Assembly: GCA_944332105.1 (NCBI GenBank)
Contig: CALVJI010000052.1
Coordinates: forward strand, 1 to 8,509
DNA: 8,509 nucleotides
Direction of reading: 5' to 3'
From: an uncultured Bacilli bacterium
GTDB lineage: Bacteria > Bacillota_I > Bacilli_A > RF39 > UBA660
Below, in pieces: positions 1-5,462 of the stretch. The notes beneath the pieces were generated by a model. It was not told the DNA's origin. It did not search any database and worked only from the letters and a program-made list of their open reading frames with translations. Within the stretch, counting starts at the first letter, position 1. Every line of letters begins with the position of its first letter. Both the position numbers and the translations under genes were made by a program.

Positions 1-1
1 T

Positions 2-208
2 AGTATTGCTAATTTTAAAAGAGAAAGTGATGCATTAGAATATATAAATCTTTTAGAAAAAAAGTATAATATATTAATAGAAGATTGTATATTAGATGAT
101 TATGAAGGATTTTGTTTTGAACCATCATTTTTTAAAGAAATAAATATAAGACCTACAAGGGCGGTGGAAAAAGGTAAATCCATATTCTTGTATCTTAAAG
201 AAAATTGA
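2..208 (+). CDS. C-terminal end of an unidentified protein, possibly a ParA-family ATPase
   Basis: The window opens inside an open frame that runs for 68 codons to a TGA at 206-208; its start lies off the left edge. The visible part has a helix with many charged residues, then a segment around FEPSFFKEINIRPTRAVEKG, and ends in IFLYLKEN. ParA/Soj-type partition ATPases end in a similar pattern: a helix, a short strand, an 'xEAxxxGKPI' turn and a terminal 'Y..LA.E' helix. The resemblance is only in pattern. The Walker motifs that would settle it are outside the window, so the family is a guess. If correct, it would suit a plasmid-like or integrative element to the left. It reads in the same direction as the next gene, whose likely promoter overlaps its last codons. 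Confidence 0.55.
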   Translation, partial: SIANFKRESDALEYINLLEKKYNILIEDCILDDYEGFCFEPSFFKEINIRPTRAVEKGKSIFLYLKEN

Positions 209-216
209 TATATAAT
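188..216 (+). promoter_or_regulatory. Probable sigma-A promoter for the SieB-like gene
   Basis: TTGTAT at 188-193 and a perfect TATAAT at 211-216 are separated by 17 bases. The -35 matches consensus at only three positions, but the -10 and spacing are ideal. It overlaps the end of the upstream coding sequence and would start transcription near 223, leaving a leader of about 43 bases before the ATG at 266. Confidence 0.5.
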
Positions 217-265
217 TTAATTACTATTTTATCTTTAGTATTTACAAAAAATGAGGTGATATTAA

Positions 266-796
266 ATGAAAGAAGTAATTAAAAATATCTTTGATAAAGT
301 AGAATTTTCAATAATAGTATTTACAATTTATTTAGTTACTATATTTTTTTCACTAATACCTGAGTCAATTATAAAACAACTTAGTTTGTTAGATTTTAAA
401 ACTAAATATCAATTTATATTTTCTATTTGTTTTGTGGTTTTAACTTGTTACTATATTGCACTGTTAGCAAAAAAAATAATTGAAAAAATAAATAATCGTA
501 GATTTATTTCAACCAGAAAAAAGTTAATGAAAAAAATAAGTCCAGAAGAAAAACAATATATTATGAAATTTTACAATTTTGATGAAAAAAGATTTGATAC
601 ATCAGCTAAATTTGATATATCAGATGCTATTGTTACATTATTAGAACATAAGCAAATAATTTGTCGAGGATCAAATTTATCGGTAGGTTTTTCTACCTTT
701 AGTTATTTTCTTCAACCTTGGGCACAAGAATACTTAAATGAACAGGTTGGTATGGGAAATATAGTAGTAAAAGATGATAAAATTAGTTGGAAATAA
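266..796 (+). CDS. SieB-family superinfection exclusion protein (two-TM membrane protein)
   Basis: A 176-residue protein with two hydrophobic spans (about residues 14-31 and 48-68) followed by a charged cytoplasmic part of about 105 residues. Between the spans lies a 'LPxSLLxxLGLLDFxxKY'-like linker (here IPESIIKQLSLLDFKTKYQF, residues 31-50). After the second span come a basic stretch, 'L..ISPEEK' and a closing 'FLQPWAQEYL' at 148-157. This layout is what I know of the superinfection exclusion protein B family, named after the P22 prophage protein that aborts infection by other phages. Family assignment rests on pattern memory; the antiphage role here is inference. The start is secure: GAGGTGAT at 252-259 sits six bases before the ATG. 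A hairpin terminator lies downstream. No phage structural or integrase gene is next to it, so it may be a standalone defence gene or a prophage remnant. Confidence 0.7.
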   Translation: MKEVIKNIFDKVEFSIIVFTIYLVTIFFSLIPESIIKQLSLLDFKTKYQFIFSICFVVLTCYYIALLAKKIIEKINNRRFISTRKKLMKKISPEEKQYIMKFYNFDEKRFDTSAKFDISDAIVTLLEHKQIICRGSNLSVGFSTFSYFLQPWAQEYLNEQVGMGNIVVKDDKISWK

Positions 797-852
797 AAAG
801 GTAATTTTAAAATTTGGAATCCCTTTTACTATGGTGCCAATATTGAGATTTT

Positions 853-880
853 AAAGGTATCATTAGGTGATATCTTTTTT
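853..880 (+). terminator. Intrinsic terminator between the SieB-like gene and fic
   Basis: AAAGGTATCA (853-862) pairs with TGATATCTTT (868-877) with one G-U pair, around a 5-base loop, and runs into a T-rich tract (875-886, one A). It ends the SieB-like transcript. It lies only about 27 bases before the fic start codon, so it could also act within a fic leader. Confidence 0.75.
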
Positions 881-906
881 ATTTTTAAGAAAATAAGGTG
901 ATTATT

Positions 907-1443
907 ATGAATGAAATCGATAAAAAAAGTTTAGAAAGTGCTAAGAGATTATTTTCAAGTGGAGATATTGATTCTATTGAAGTGGGTACTACTAAAGGGC
1001 TGCAACAGATCCATAAATATCTATTTGATGGTTTGTATGATTTTGCTGGTAAAATACGAACACAAAATATTTCTAAAGGCAATTTTCGGTTTGGAAATTC
1101 TTTGTATTTAGAAGATATGTTAAAGAAAATTGAAACGATGAAAGAAGATACATTAGATAATATTATTGATAAATATGTAGAAATGAATATTGCACATCCA
1201 TTTTTGGAAGGAAATGGAAGAAGTACAAGAATTTGGTTCGATTTAATATTAAAGAAAAATTTAAATAAAATTGTACATTGGCAAAATATAGATAAAAAAT
1301 TATATTTACAAGCGATGGAAAGAAGCCCTGTAAATACACTAGAGATTACAACTTTAATTGCCAATAATTTAACAGATGATTTTAGTTTAGAAAATGTTTT
1401 TAAAGGTATAGAAACATCTTACTATTATGAAGTTGATGAGTAA
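907..1443 (+). CDS. fic: Class III Fic-domain protein (probable AMP transferase) with C-terminal inhibitory-type helix
   Basis: Fic enzymes usually move AMP from ATP onto a hydroxyl of a target protein. The full active-site motif HPFLEGNGRSTR is present at residues 97-108: His97 as base, Glu101 for metal, and the GNGR anion-binding loop with Arg105 and Arg108. Upstream, 'GLYDFAGKIRTQNISKG' is the usual N-terminal helix and beta-hairpin region. The protein is 178 residues and stops at SYYYEVDE. Small class III Fic proteins such as the Neisseria enzyme carry an (S/T)xxxE(G/N) inhibitory motif at this position, whose Glu blocks ATP placement. Here Ser171 and Glu175 are kept, but the next residue is Val instead of Gly/Asn. 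I chose ATG 907 because AAGGTG (895-900) is six bases upstream; the in-frame GTG at 898 overlaps that site. No antitoxin gene is adjacent, which fits a self-inhibited class III protein. The target is unknown. Confidence 0.9.
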   Translation: MNEIDKKSLESAKRLFSSGDIDSIEVGTTKGLQQIHKYLFDGLYDFAGKIRTQNISKGNFRFGNSLYLEDMLKKIETMKEDTLDNIIDKYVEMNIAHPFLEGNGRSTRIWFDLILKKNLNKIVHWQNIDKKLYLQAMERSPVNTLEITTLIANNLTDDFSLENVFKGIETSYYYEVDE

Positions 1444-1470
1444 AATATTTTAAAAAGATATATGTCAGAT

Positions 1471-1501
1471 AGCAAATGAAATTAAAAGCATTTGTTTTTT
1501 T
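1471..1501 (+). terminator. Intrinsic terminator of fic
   Basis: AGCAAATG (1471-1478) pairs with CATTTGTT (1489-1496, one G-U pair) around a 10-base loop, followed by T residues to 1501. It separates fic from the next two-gene unit. Confidence 0.7.
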
Positions 1502-1532
1502 ATATCAATTTATAAAGATTTACTATGGAAGC

Positions 1533-1561
1533 GTGATTTTTCGGTAAAAATGTGATAGAAT
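1533..1561 (+). promoter_or_regulatory. Probable extended -10 promoter of the two-gene unit
   Basis: TGATAGAAT at 1553-1561 is an extended -10 (TGnTAGAAT). A weak -35, GTGATT, lies at 1533-1538 with 17-base spacing. Transcription would begin near 1568. This gives a very short leader holding GGAGG (1573-1577) and argues that ATG 1582, not GTG 1552 or ATG 1564, is the real start. Confidence 0.5.
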
Positions 1562-1581
1562 CTATGTTAGATGGAGGGTTT

Positions 1582-2529
1582 ATGAATAAAATTGATAGAT
1601 TAATACAAAAAAAGAATGAATTGGAGTTAACAAGGAAAAAATTAGAAAGATTAGCAGATGAAATTGATTTAAAACATGAATCTAATATGAGGGATATTGC
1701 AAAGGCTTATAAAGATTTTTATGATGAGAAAATAAATAAAGAATTTATACTATATGATAGATATCCAAGTGTTGAAGCTTTGGAGATATATTTACAAAAA
1801 AATTCCCGTCGTTTTCCGTTATATGATTATGGAGTTTTGAATGTAAAGGAACTTGCTGAGGTTATTAAACACATTTATCAATTTAAAACTGGACAGGAGT
1901 TTGAAATATTAACTATTGGTGCAACTGAGAAATACGGGACTCCTGTTTATGGTGGTCAAATTTTTTCTTTACGCCCTCATGTCTATTTTATGGTTGGTAA
2001 TAATGAATCTTTGAGTTCATTTAAGAATTATAATGGGATGTATGTTAATTCTGATAAATTTTATACGGATATATACTTGGATGCTCGTGGTAAAAATATG
2101 GTGAATATTGAGCTTGATCGCGATTATCGAAGTTCTTTGGGTATTGAATGTTTAACGGGAAGTTTACTTGATGAAAAAGGAAATATAAATTATTCTGATG
2201 GTCAAAGAACTTTTTATGATACATTTGATGGTAGTATAAATAAGCAAATCTTTTCAAAAAATATACTATCCAATCTTAATTCTTCTCATTTTAAAGGTAT
2301 TAAAGATGTGTTGGATTTTGAAGTACATCCTGATGATAGTTTTATTGCGAATATATTAATAAGCATTATTATTTATAAGAGAAATAATCAAATCCAACAA
2401 TTAACTGAAGCGGATTATAGTCATATTTTTGATGTATTATTTCATGAAAAAGTGGATATTGTTGGGGATGCTTTAAAAGATATTCCAAGAAAGTTAACAT
2501 ATGTACCAAAATTTAATGGTAAAGGATAA
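1582..2529 (+). CDS. Unrecognised 315-aa protein with N-terminal coiled coil (first gene of a two-gene unit)
   Basis: I do not recognise this protein. Residues 1-50 are strongly charged with heptad-like hydrophobic spacing and probably form a coiled coil or long helix. Residues 55-110 look like a mixed helical/strand domain. The middle (110-215) is rich in Tyr, Gly and Asp with strand-like stretches such as 'PVYGGQIFSLRPHVYF' (121-136). The end (245-310) is helical and includes FIANILISIIIYKR, hydrophobic but too short and too close to charge to be a clear membrane span. There is no signal peptide. The start at ATG 1582 is chosen for GGAGG at 1573-1577 and because the probable promoter's -10 overlaps the upstream in-frame GTG 1552. 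Its stop is six bases before the next ATG, so the two genes are almost certainly co-transcribed and may work together. Both genes lie between a promoter and a terminator of their own, as portable cassettes do. Confidence 0.85.
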   Translation: MNKIDRLIQKKNELELTRKKLERLADEIDLKHESNMRDIAKAYKDFYDEKINKEFILYDRYPSVEALEIYLQKNSRRFPLYDYGVLNVKELAEVIKHIYQFKTGQEFEILTIGATEKYGTPVYGGQIFSLRPHVYFMVGNNESLSSFKNYNGMYVNSDKFYTDIYLDARGKNMVNIELDRDYRSSLGIECLTGSLLDEKGNINYSDGQRTFYDTFDGSINKQIFSKNILSNLNSSHFKGIKDVLDFEVHPDDSFIANILISIIIYKRNNQIQQLTEADYSHIFDVLFHEKVDIVGDALKDIPRKLTYVPKFNGKG

Positions 2530-2535
2530 GAAATC

Positions 2536-3054
2536 ATGGATAATAAGATGAAAGCATTTGACTTCTTTTGGGAATTATATAATAAGGATTTGCATTTTCA
2601 ACAAGTTGTCAAAGAGAATATGGAAAAAGGAAAAATTCGTTTTTTTGATGAAACAGAATGGGACAAAATAAGGAGTCAAAATTTTATTTCTCCTACTCCT
2701 GAAATGAAAGAGTTTATGGATTTATTTTTGCTTGGTTATAATCGTGGGGATTGTGTACATGCTTGTAGGCAATTAAGTTATTCTTATAATAATGTAAGTA
2801 TAGTCTCGGGAATTTTACCTTTATTAAAAGGTACTTTGAATGCAGAGAAAGAAGGAGGACATTGTTGGTTAGAAACGAATGATACCATTATTGATACTTC
2901 ATTAATGTTAGTGATCGACAAGTCATTAAAAGATGAAATAGGATATATTGAAGAACAACGTTTAACTCCTTTTGATTTAGCCATGTCACCAAGATATCAG
3001 GCAAGAAAAGAATTTGTGAATGATCGAAATATTAAGAGTTCAAAAAAAATGTAG
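2536..3054 (+). CDS. Possible transglutaminase/papain-like cysteine enzyme, 172 aa (second gene of the unit)
   Basis: No named family is recognised with certainty. The protein carries a Cys...His...Asp series like that of the transglutaminase-like superfamily. Residues 71-81 (GDCVHACRQLS) put Cys73 at the head of a helix, 'SIVSGILPL' (88-96) looks like the following strand, GGHCWLE (107-113) gives His109 in a G-H-x-W context, and IIDTS (118-122) gives Asp120 in the 'xxDp' position. Cys77 and Cys110 are further cysteines that might matter. The first ~60 residues are helical and acidic/basic, with no signal peptide or membrane span, so it should act in the cytoplasm. AAAGGA (2521-2526) lies nine bases before the ATG, inside the end of the upstream gene, and only six bases separate the two frames. 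The fold assignment is inference from motif order; the substrate is unknown. A strong terminator follows immediately. Confidence 0.8.
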   Translation: MDNKMKAFDFFWELYNKDLHFQQVVKENMEKGKIRFFDETEWDKIRSQNFISPTPEMKEFMDLFLLGYNRGDCVHACRQLSYSYNNVSIVSGILPLLKGTLNAEKEGGHCWLETNDTIIDTSLMLVIDKSLKDEIGYIEEQRLTPFDLAMSPRYQARKEFVNDRNIKSSKKM

Positions 3055-3084
3055 GAAGACTGTGCCAAGTCTTTTTCTTTTTTT
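3055..3084 (+). terminator. Intrinsic terminator of the two-gene unit
   Basis: AAGACT (3056-3061) pairs with AGTCTT (3068-3073), extended by a G-U pair, around GTGCCA. A long T-rich tract follows to 3084. It abuts the stop codon of the upstream gene. Confidence 0.8.
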
Positions 3085-3085
3085 G

Positions 3086-3116
3086 TTGACACGGGAGCTA
3101 CTTACGGATGTATGAT
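3086..3116 (+). promoter_or_regulatory. Promoter of the aldo/keto reductase remnant
   Basis: A perfect TTGACA (3086-3091) and TATGAT (3111-3116, five of six) are separated by 19 bases, slightly long. Transcription would start near 3123, so the ATG at 3112 is ruled out as a start and the one at 3121 is unlikely. GGAAGGTG (3122-3129) would then be the ribosome binding site for a start near 3136. The promoter appears intact even though the gene behind it is broken. Confidence 0.5.
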
Positions 3117-3135
3117 TTTTATGGAAGGTGATGAA

Positions 3136-3294
3136 ATTGAAAAAGTACATTTAAATAATGGAGTGGAAATGCCAGTTATTGGCTTAGGAACATTTTTGAT
3201 GAAACCAGAAGAAGCTGAAGATGCAGTTTATAATGCTTTACAAGTTGGTTATCGACTTATTGATACAGCCAATGCGTATTTAAATGAAAGAGCT
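3136..3294 (+). pseudogene. Aldo/keto reductase, N-terminal remnant (about 53 codons)
   Basis: Codons from 3136 read EKVHLNNGVEMPVIGLGTF after the first residue, the standard opening of NAD(P)H-dependent aldo/keto reductases. They continue through the 'AVYNALQVGYRLIDTANAYLNE' region, which carries the catalytic Asp of 'IDTA' and the catalytic Tyr. Intact members are about 270-280 residues; here homology ends near 3294, losing the catalytic Lys and His and the whole cofactor site. The frame then runs through unrelated residues to a stop at 3325-3327. The codon where the normal Met is expected, seven bases after GGAAGGTG, is ATT (3136), so the start also seems mutated; upstream in-frame ATGs at 3112 and 3121 overlap the promoter or its start point. 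It cannot encode a working enzyme. It is joined directly, in another frame, to the end of rarA. Confidence 0.8.
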
Positions 3295-3295
3295 T

Positions 3296-3481
3296 CATTA
3301 TGGCGAAGGATATCAATGTGCCCATGATACAGAAGAGAAAATAACAACGATGACTTGTTTGCCAGATTCTTTAAAGGACCGTATATATTACAAGCCAACA
3401 ACACAAGGTAAAGAGTTACGAGTTAAAGAAAGATTAGAAAAGATAGAGGATTGGAAAAAGTCGCATAAAGAAAAAGTGTAG
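3296..3481 (+). pseudogene. rarA: Replication-associated recombination protein A (RarA/MgsA), C-terminal remnant
   Basis: The frame with ATG 3284 reads YGEGYQCAHD, then CLPDSLKDRIYYKPTTQGKE and ERLEKIEDWKKSHKEK before a TAG at 3479-3481. This is the typical last ~60 residues of RarA: 'GxGYKYAHDxPxxxxxQxYLPDxLKxRxYYxPxxxGxExxIKERLEKI'. RarA is an AAA+ ATPase of about 420-450 residues related to clamp-loader subunits and acts at stalled replication forks. The ATPase core and most of the tetramerisation domain are missing. ATG 3284 lies inside the aldo/keto reductase sequence and has no ribosome binding site, so it is not a real start. The family call is from motif memory and is fairly sure. A complete rarA is expected elsewhere in the genome unless this deletion removed the only copy. 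Confidence 0.75.
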
Positions 3482-3639
3482 TAATTTATTTTAGTCGGGT
3501 GAATAATCTAAAGGTAATTTCAGAGTATATTTACAATCCAATTTAAAGTTGTATCTGTTACATTTACATGAAAAATAATTAAACCATTTGTTATTCATAG
3601 ATGATTTATCAAGCAAGAATCAAGTTTAAGAATGAATAT

Positions 3640-3675
3640 AAAAAAGTACAATAGAATCGTCTATTGTACTTTTTT
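3640..3675. terminator. Perfect 16-bp hairpin, bidirectional terminator
   Basis: AAAAAAGTACAATAGA (3640-3655) and its exact complement (3660-3675) surround the loop ATCG. The ends are A6 and T6, so it can stop transcription in both directions. It would end the plus-strand remnant transcript and protect against read-through from the convergent minus-strand gene. Confidence 0.85.
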
Positions 3676-3842
3676 GAAAAGAGAAGATAAAATGCTTAGA
3701 TAGTATAATATAAATCTTAACCATAGTAGTATTCTTTAAGTATGGAAACATTTATGATATATTTTAGTCTTTTTGAGTATTTTATTGATATTTAAAGTTT
3801 AAAATTTGATTTTAAGGAGTTTGTTACTTTTGAATTTAGTTT

Positions 3843-3872
3843 AAAGAAAAGCATTCTCCTTCTCTTTTCTTT
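3843..3872 (-). terminator. Weak hairpin downstream of the minus-strand peptidase gene
   Basis: AAAGAAAAG (3843-3851) and CTTTTCTTT (3864-3872) form a 9-bp stem with a 12-base loop. It lies about 65 bases past the stop of the minus-strand gene. The T-run on the minus strand is poor, so its role as a terminator is uncertain. It could equally serve the plus strand. Confidence 0.4.
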
Positions 3873-3935
3873 TATTACTATAGAAAAAAAACATGGTATT
3901 TATGTGCTCAATTTATGAAGAAATGATGAAATTTT

Positions 3936-5285
3936 TTAATTAGGAAAATAGATCGCTCTTTTACCAAATTGATTATATACTTTTTCAAATTGTTGACGAT
4001 TATATATTTCAATTTTTCCAGTAAAAGAATCGGATACATAGACGCTAGTGGAATTAAAGCCTGTGATAACAACACTGTGGAGATCACAAATCCATGAGAT
4101 TTTTTCGTTGGTTGGCGTATAGATCCATTCTGCACATACATCGGTGTTTTTTGCACCTATAGAGATCCATACTTGTACAGGTATTTGTTGTTTTACTAAT
4201 TCTAAAACTTCATTTAAACTGTGTCCAGTGTAGTCGATCATGCCAGTTTTATATTCTGAGGCTAAATCAATAATTGGCTTTTGAAAAACACCATAACCAT
4301 GAATGTCTCTTGGATCGCCAACAAATTCAATTTCTGGATTTCCACCTAACCAAACTTCATCTTCTAAATATGGTCCATCTCCTTTTTTTAATTTTTCAAT
4401 TAATTCTTCTGCTGTAACATTGATACCATAGTATCTTAAAAGATTATATAAAGCAATGGTTTCACAGCCATTAGGATAGTTAGGATATTGATTAGAAACA
4501 GGAAAATTTTGAATTAAATAGGTAATATCTTTGGCTTTGACTCTCAACTTGCGTATAGCAGTTGTTTGATTTCCTACAGAGTCAGTAGCTTGATAAGTGA
4601 TCGTATAATCACCTGGTTTATTATAGTTTACGGATGAATCATCATAAGTAAACGGAACTTCGCCAAAGCGATCATCTTTGGCAACAACACCTATGGTTAA
4701 ATTTGGCCTTTCTCCTTCTTCAATCACAACATCACTTAGTCCTTCAATAGTTGGTGGTGTGATATCTTCGAGTAAAGTTAGAGTCGCTGTTTTGATTGTT
4801 TGATTGCCATAGATATCTTGTACTTTTATTTCTACTGTTTGTTCACCAGGTGTTTTAGTAATTGTTAACGGTTCAATTTGATATTCAGATAAATCAGAGA
4901 TCGACAAGATAAAATCTTCGGCAGTTGGTAATTCTTCATCTATATATTTTGTTAAATTTTGAGTTTCAACGGAAGGTGAGGTTGTGTCTTTAATTACAAC
5001 TGTAACAGTAAAAGTAGTATTACTTGTAGTAATATCTATATTATGCGTGCCAACAGAGGTGATTGTTTCTAAATCGGGTGTTGTTTTGTAATTCATAGGT
5101 GGATCGGTTAAGAAAAGATCATTAATCGTTACTTTATTTCCATATTCTATTTCAATAACAGGGGCGATTTTATCTTTAATGCTTTGAATATGGATTGATT
5201 TAAAAATAAAAAATAAACCAACAATAATAAGACTTAATAAGATAAGAACGCTTATTATTTCTAAAATAATTTTCTTTTTTTTCAC
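3936..5285 (-). CDS. Membrane-anchored protein with Ig-like domains and a C39-like papain-fold peptidase domain
   Basis: Residue numbers count from the upstream GTG at 5294. The protein has a Lys-rich N-terminus, one hydrophobic span (about 9-31), then about three Ig-like units (43-103, 104-175, 176-254). The Ig-like units contain the repeated 'D.TPPTIEG...', 'PGDYTITYQATDSVGNQTT' pattern of bacterial surface proteins. The C-terminal domain (about 258-452) fits the C39-like family (Peptidase_C39_2): 'PVSNQYPNYPNGCETIAL' with Gln269 and Cys277, 'DLHSVVITGF' with His406, and 'VYVSDSFTG' with Asp422. It should sit outside the cell, tethered to the membrane, and may cut peptides or cell-wall or surface proteins. 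No ABC transporter is nearby, so it is not a bacteriocin exporter. I prefer GTG 5285 (449 aa) because AGTGGGTG lies six bases upstream of it; GTG 5294 has no visible ribosome binding site. It stands alone, opposite to its neighbours, with broken genes on both sides. Confidence 0.8.
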   Translation of the reverse strand: MKKKKIILEIISVLILLSLIIVGLFFIFKSIHIQSIKDKIAPVIEIEYGNKVTINDLFLTDPPMNYKTTPDLETITSVGTHNIDITTSNTTFTVTVVIKDTTSPSVETQNLTKYIDEELPTAEDFILSISDLSEYQIEPLTITKTPGEQTVEIKVQDIYGNQTIKTATLTLLEDITPPTIEGLSDVVIEEGERPNLTIGVVAKDDRFGEVPFTYDDSSVNYNKPGDYTITYQATDSVGNQTTAIRKLRVKAKDITYLIQNFPVSNQYPNYPNGCETIALYNLLRYYGINVTAEELIEKLKKGDGPYLEDEVWLGGNPEIEFVGDPRDIHGYGVFQKPIIDLASEYKTGMIDYTGHSLNEVLELVKQQIPVQVWISIGAKNTDVCAEWIYTPTNEKISWICDLHSVVITGFNSTSVYVSDSFTGKIEIYNRQQFEKVYNQFGKRAIYFPN

Positions 5286-5326
5286 TTTCAACACCCACTA
5301 GTATAATTATTGTATCAAAAGAACAT

Positions 5327-5355
5327 AAAAAAAGAAAGATTGTTTAGCATCTTTC
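5327..5355 (-). terminator. Minus-strand intrinsic terminator upstream of the peptidase gene
   Basis: On the minus strand GAAAGAT (5355-5349) pairs with ATCTTTC (5340-5334) around an 8-base loop and is followed by seven T residues (5333-5327). This is a good terminator shape, but no minus-strand gene ends just before it. It would stop transcripts arriving from the right before they enter the peptidase gene. Confidence 0.65.
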
Positions 5356-5462
5356 CATTATTCGAACTTAAGCAACTTTTACGATGCTTACCTACGGACA
5401 GTTTTTTAAATGAATAAAACTAATCCGAAGATACCCAAAATTATTTTGCCCTTTTAAAATGA

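Larger units (their letters stand above)
3482..3935. other. 454-base intergenic gap with terminators and no convincing gene
   Basis: The gap between the rarA remnant and the convergent peptidase gene holds a perfect 16-bp hairpin (3640-3675) and a weaker 9-bp hairpin (3843-3872). It also holds an isolated AAGGAG (3815-3820), followed after ten bases by TTG (3831-3833) and three more codons before a stop. That looks like a gene start without its gene. A minus-strand ORF of 35 codons (3491-3598, with 'SCKCNRYNFKLDC') has no ribosome binding site and is probably chance, or a remnant. Nothing else is visible. Confidence 0.6.

Noticed and set aside
885..1364. 159-codon minus-strand ORF opposite fic
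   Set aside because: It lies antisense to an unmistakable Fic gene, has no ribosome binding site or family features, and its Ser/Ile/Phe-rich composition is that of an antisense shadow in AT-rich DNA.
3284..3481. Treating the ATG 3284 frame as a complete small gene of 65 aa
   Set aside because: The ATG falls inside aldo/keto reductase sequence, lacks a ribosome binding site, and the protein matches only the end of RarA; it is a remnant.
3491..3598. 35-codon minus-strand ORF with several cysteines (SCKCNRYNFKLDC)
   Set aside because: No ribosome binding site, no recognised family and very short; noted only as part of the gap description.
3482..3935. CRISPR array, insertion sequence ends or att-type direct repeats in the scarred region
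   Set aside because: No regularly spaced repeats, transposase fragment, terminal inverted repeats or convincing long direct repeats were found by eye here or at the remnant borders.
5358..5420. tRNA or tmRNA fragment suggested by a GTTCGAAT-like motif on the minus strand
   Set aside because: The bases around the T-loop-like motif do not pair as a T-stem and no acceptor stem or CCA end is visible.
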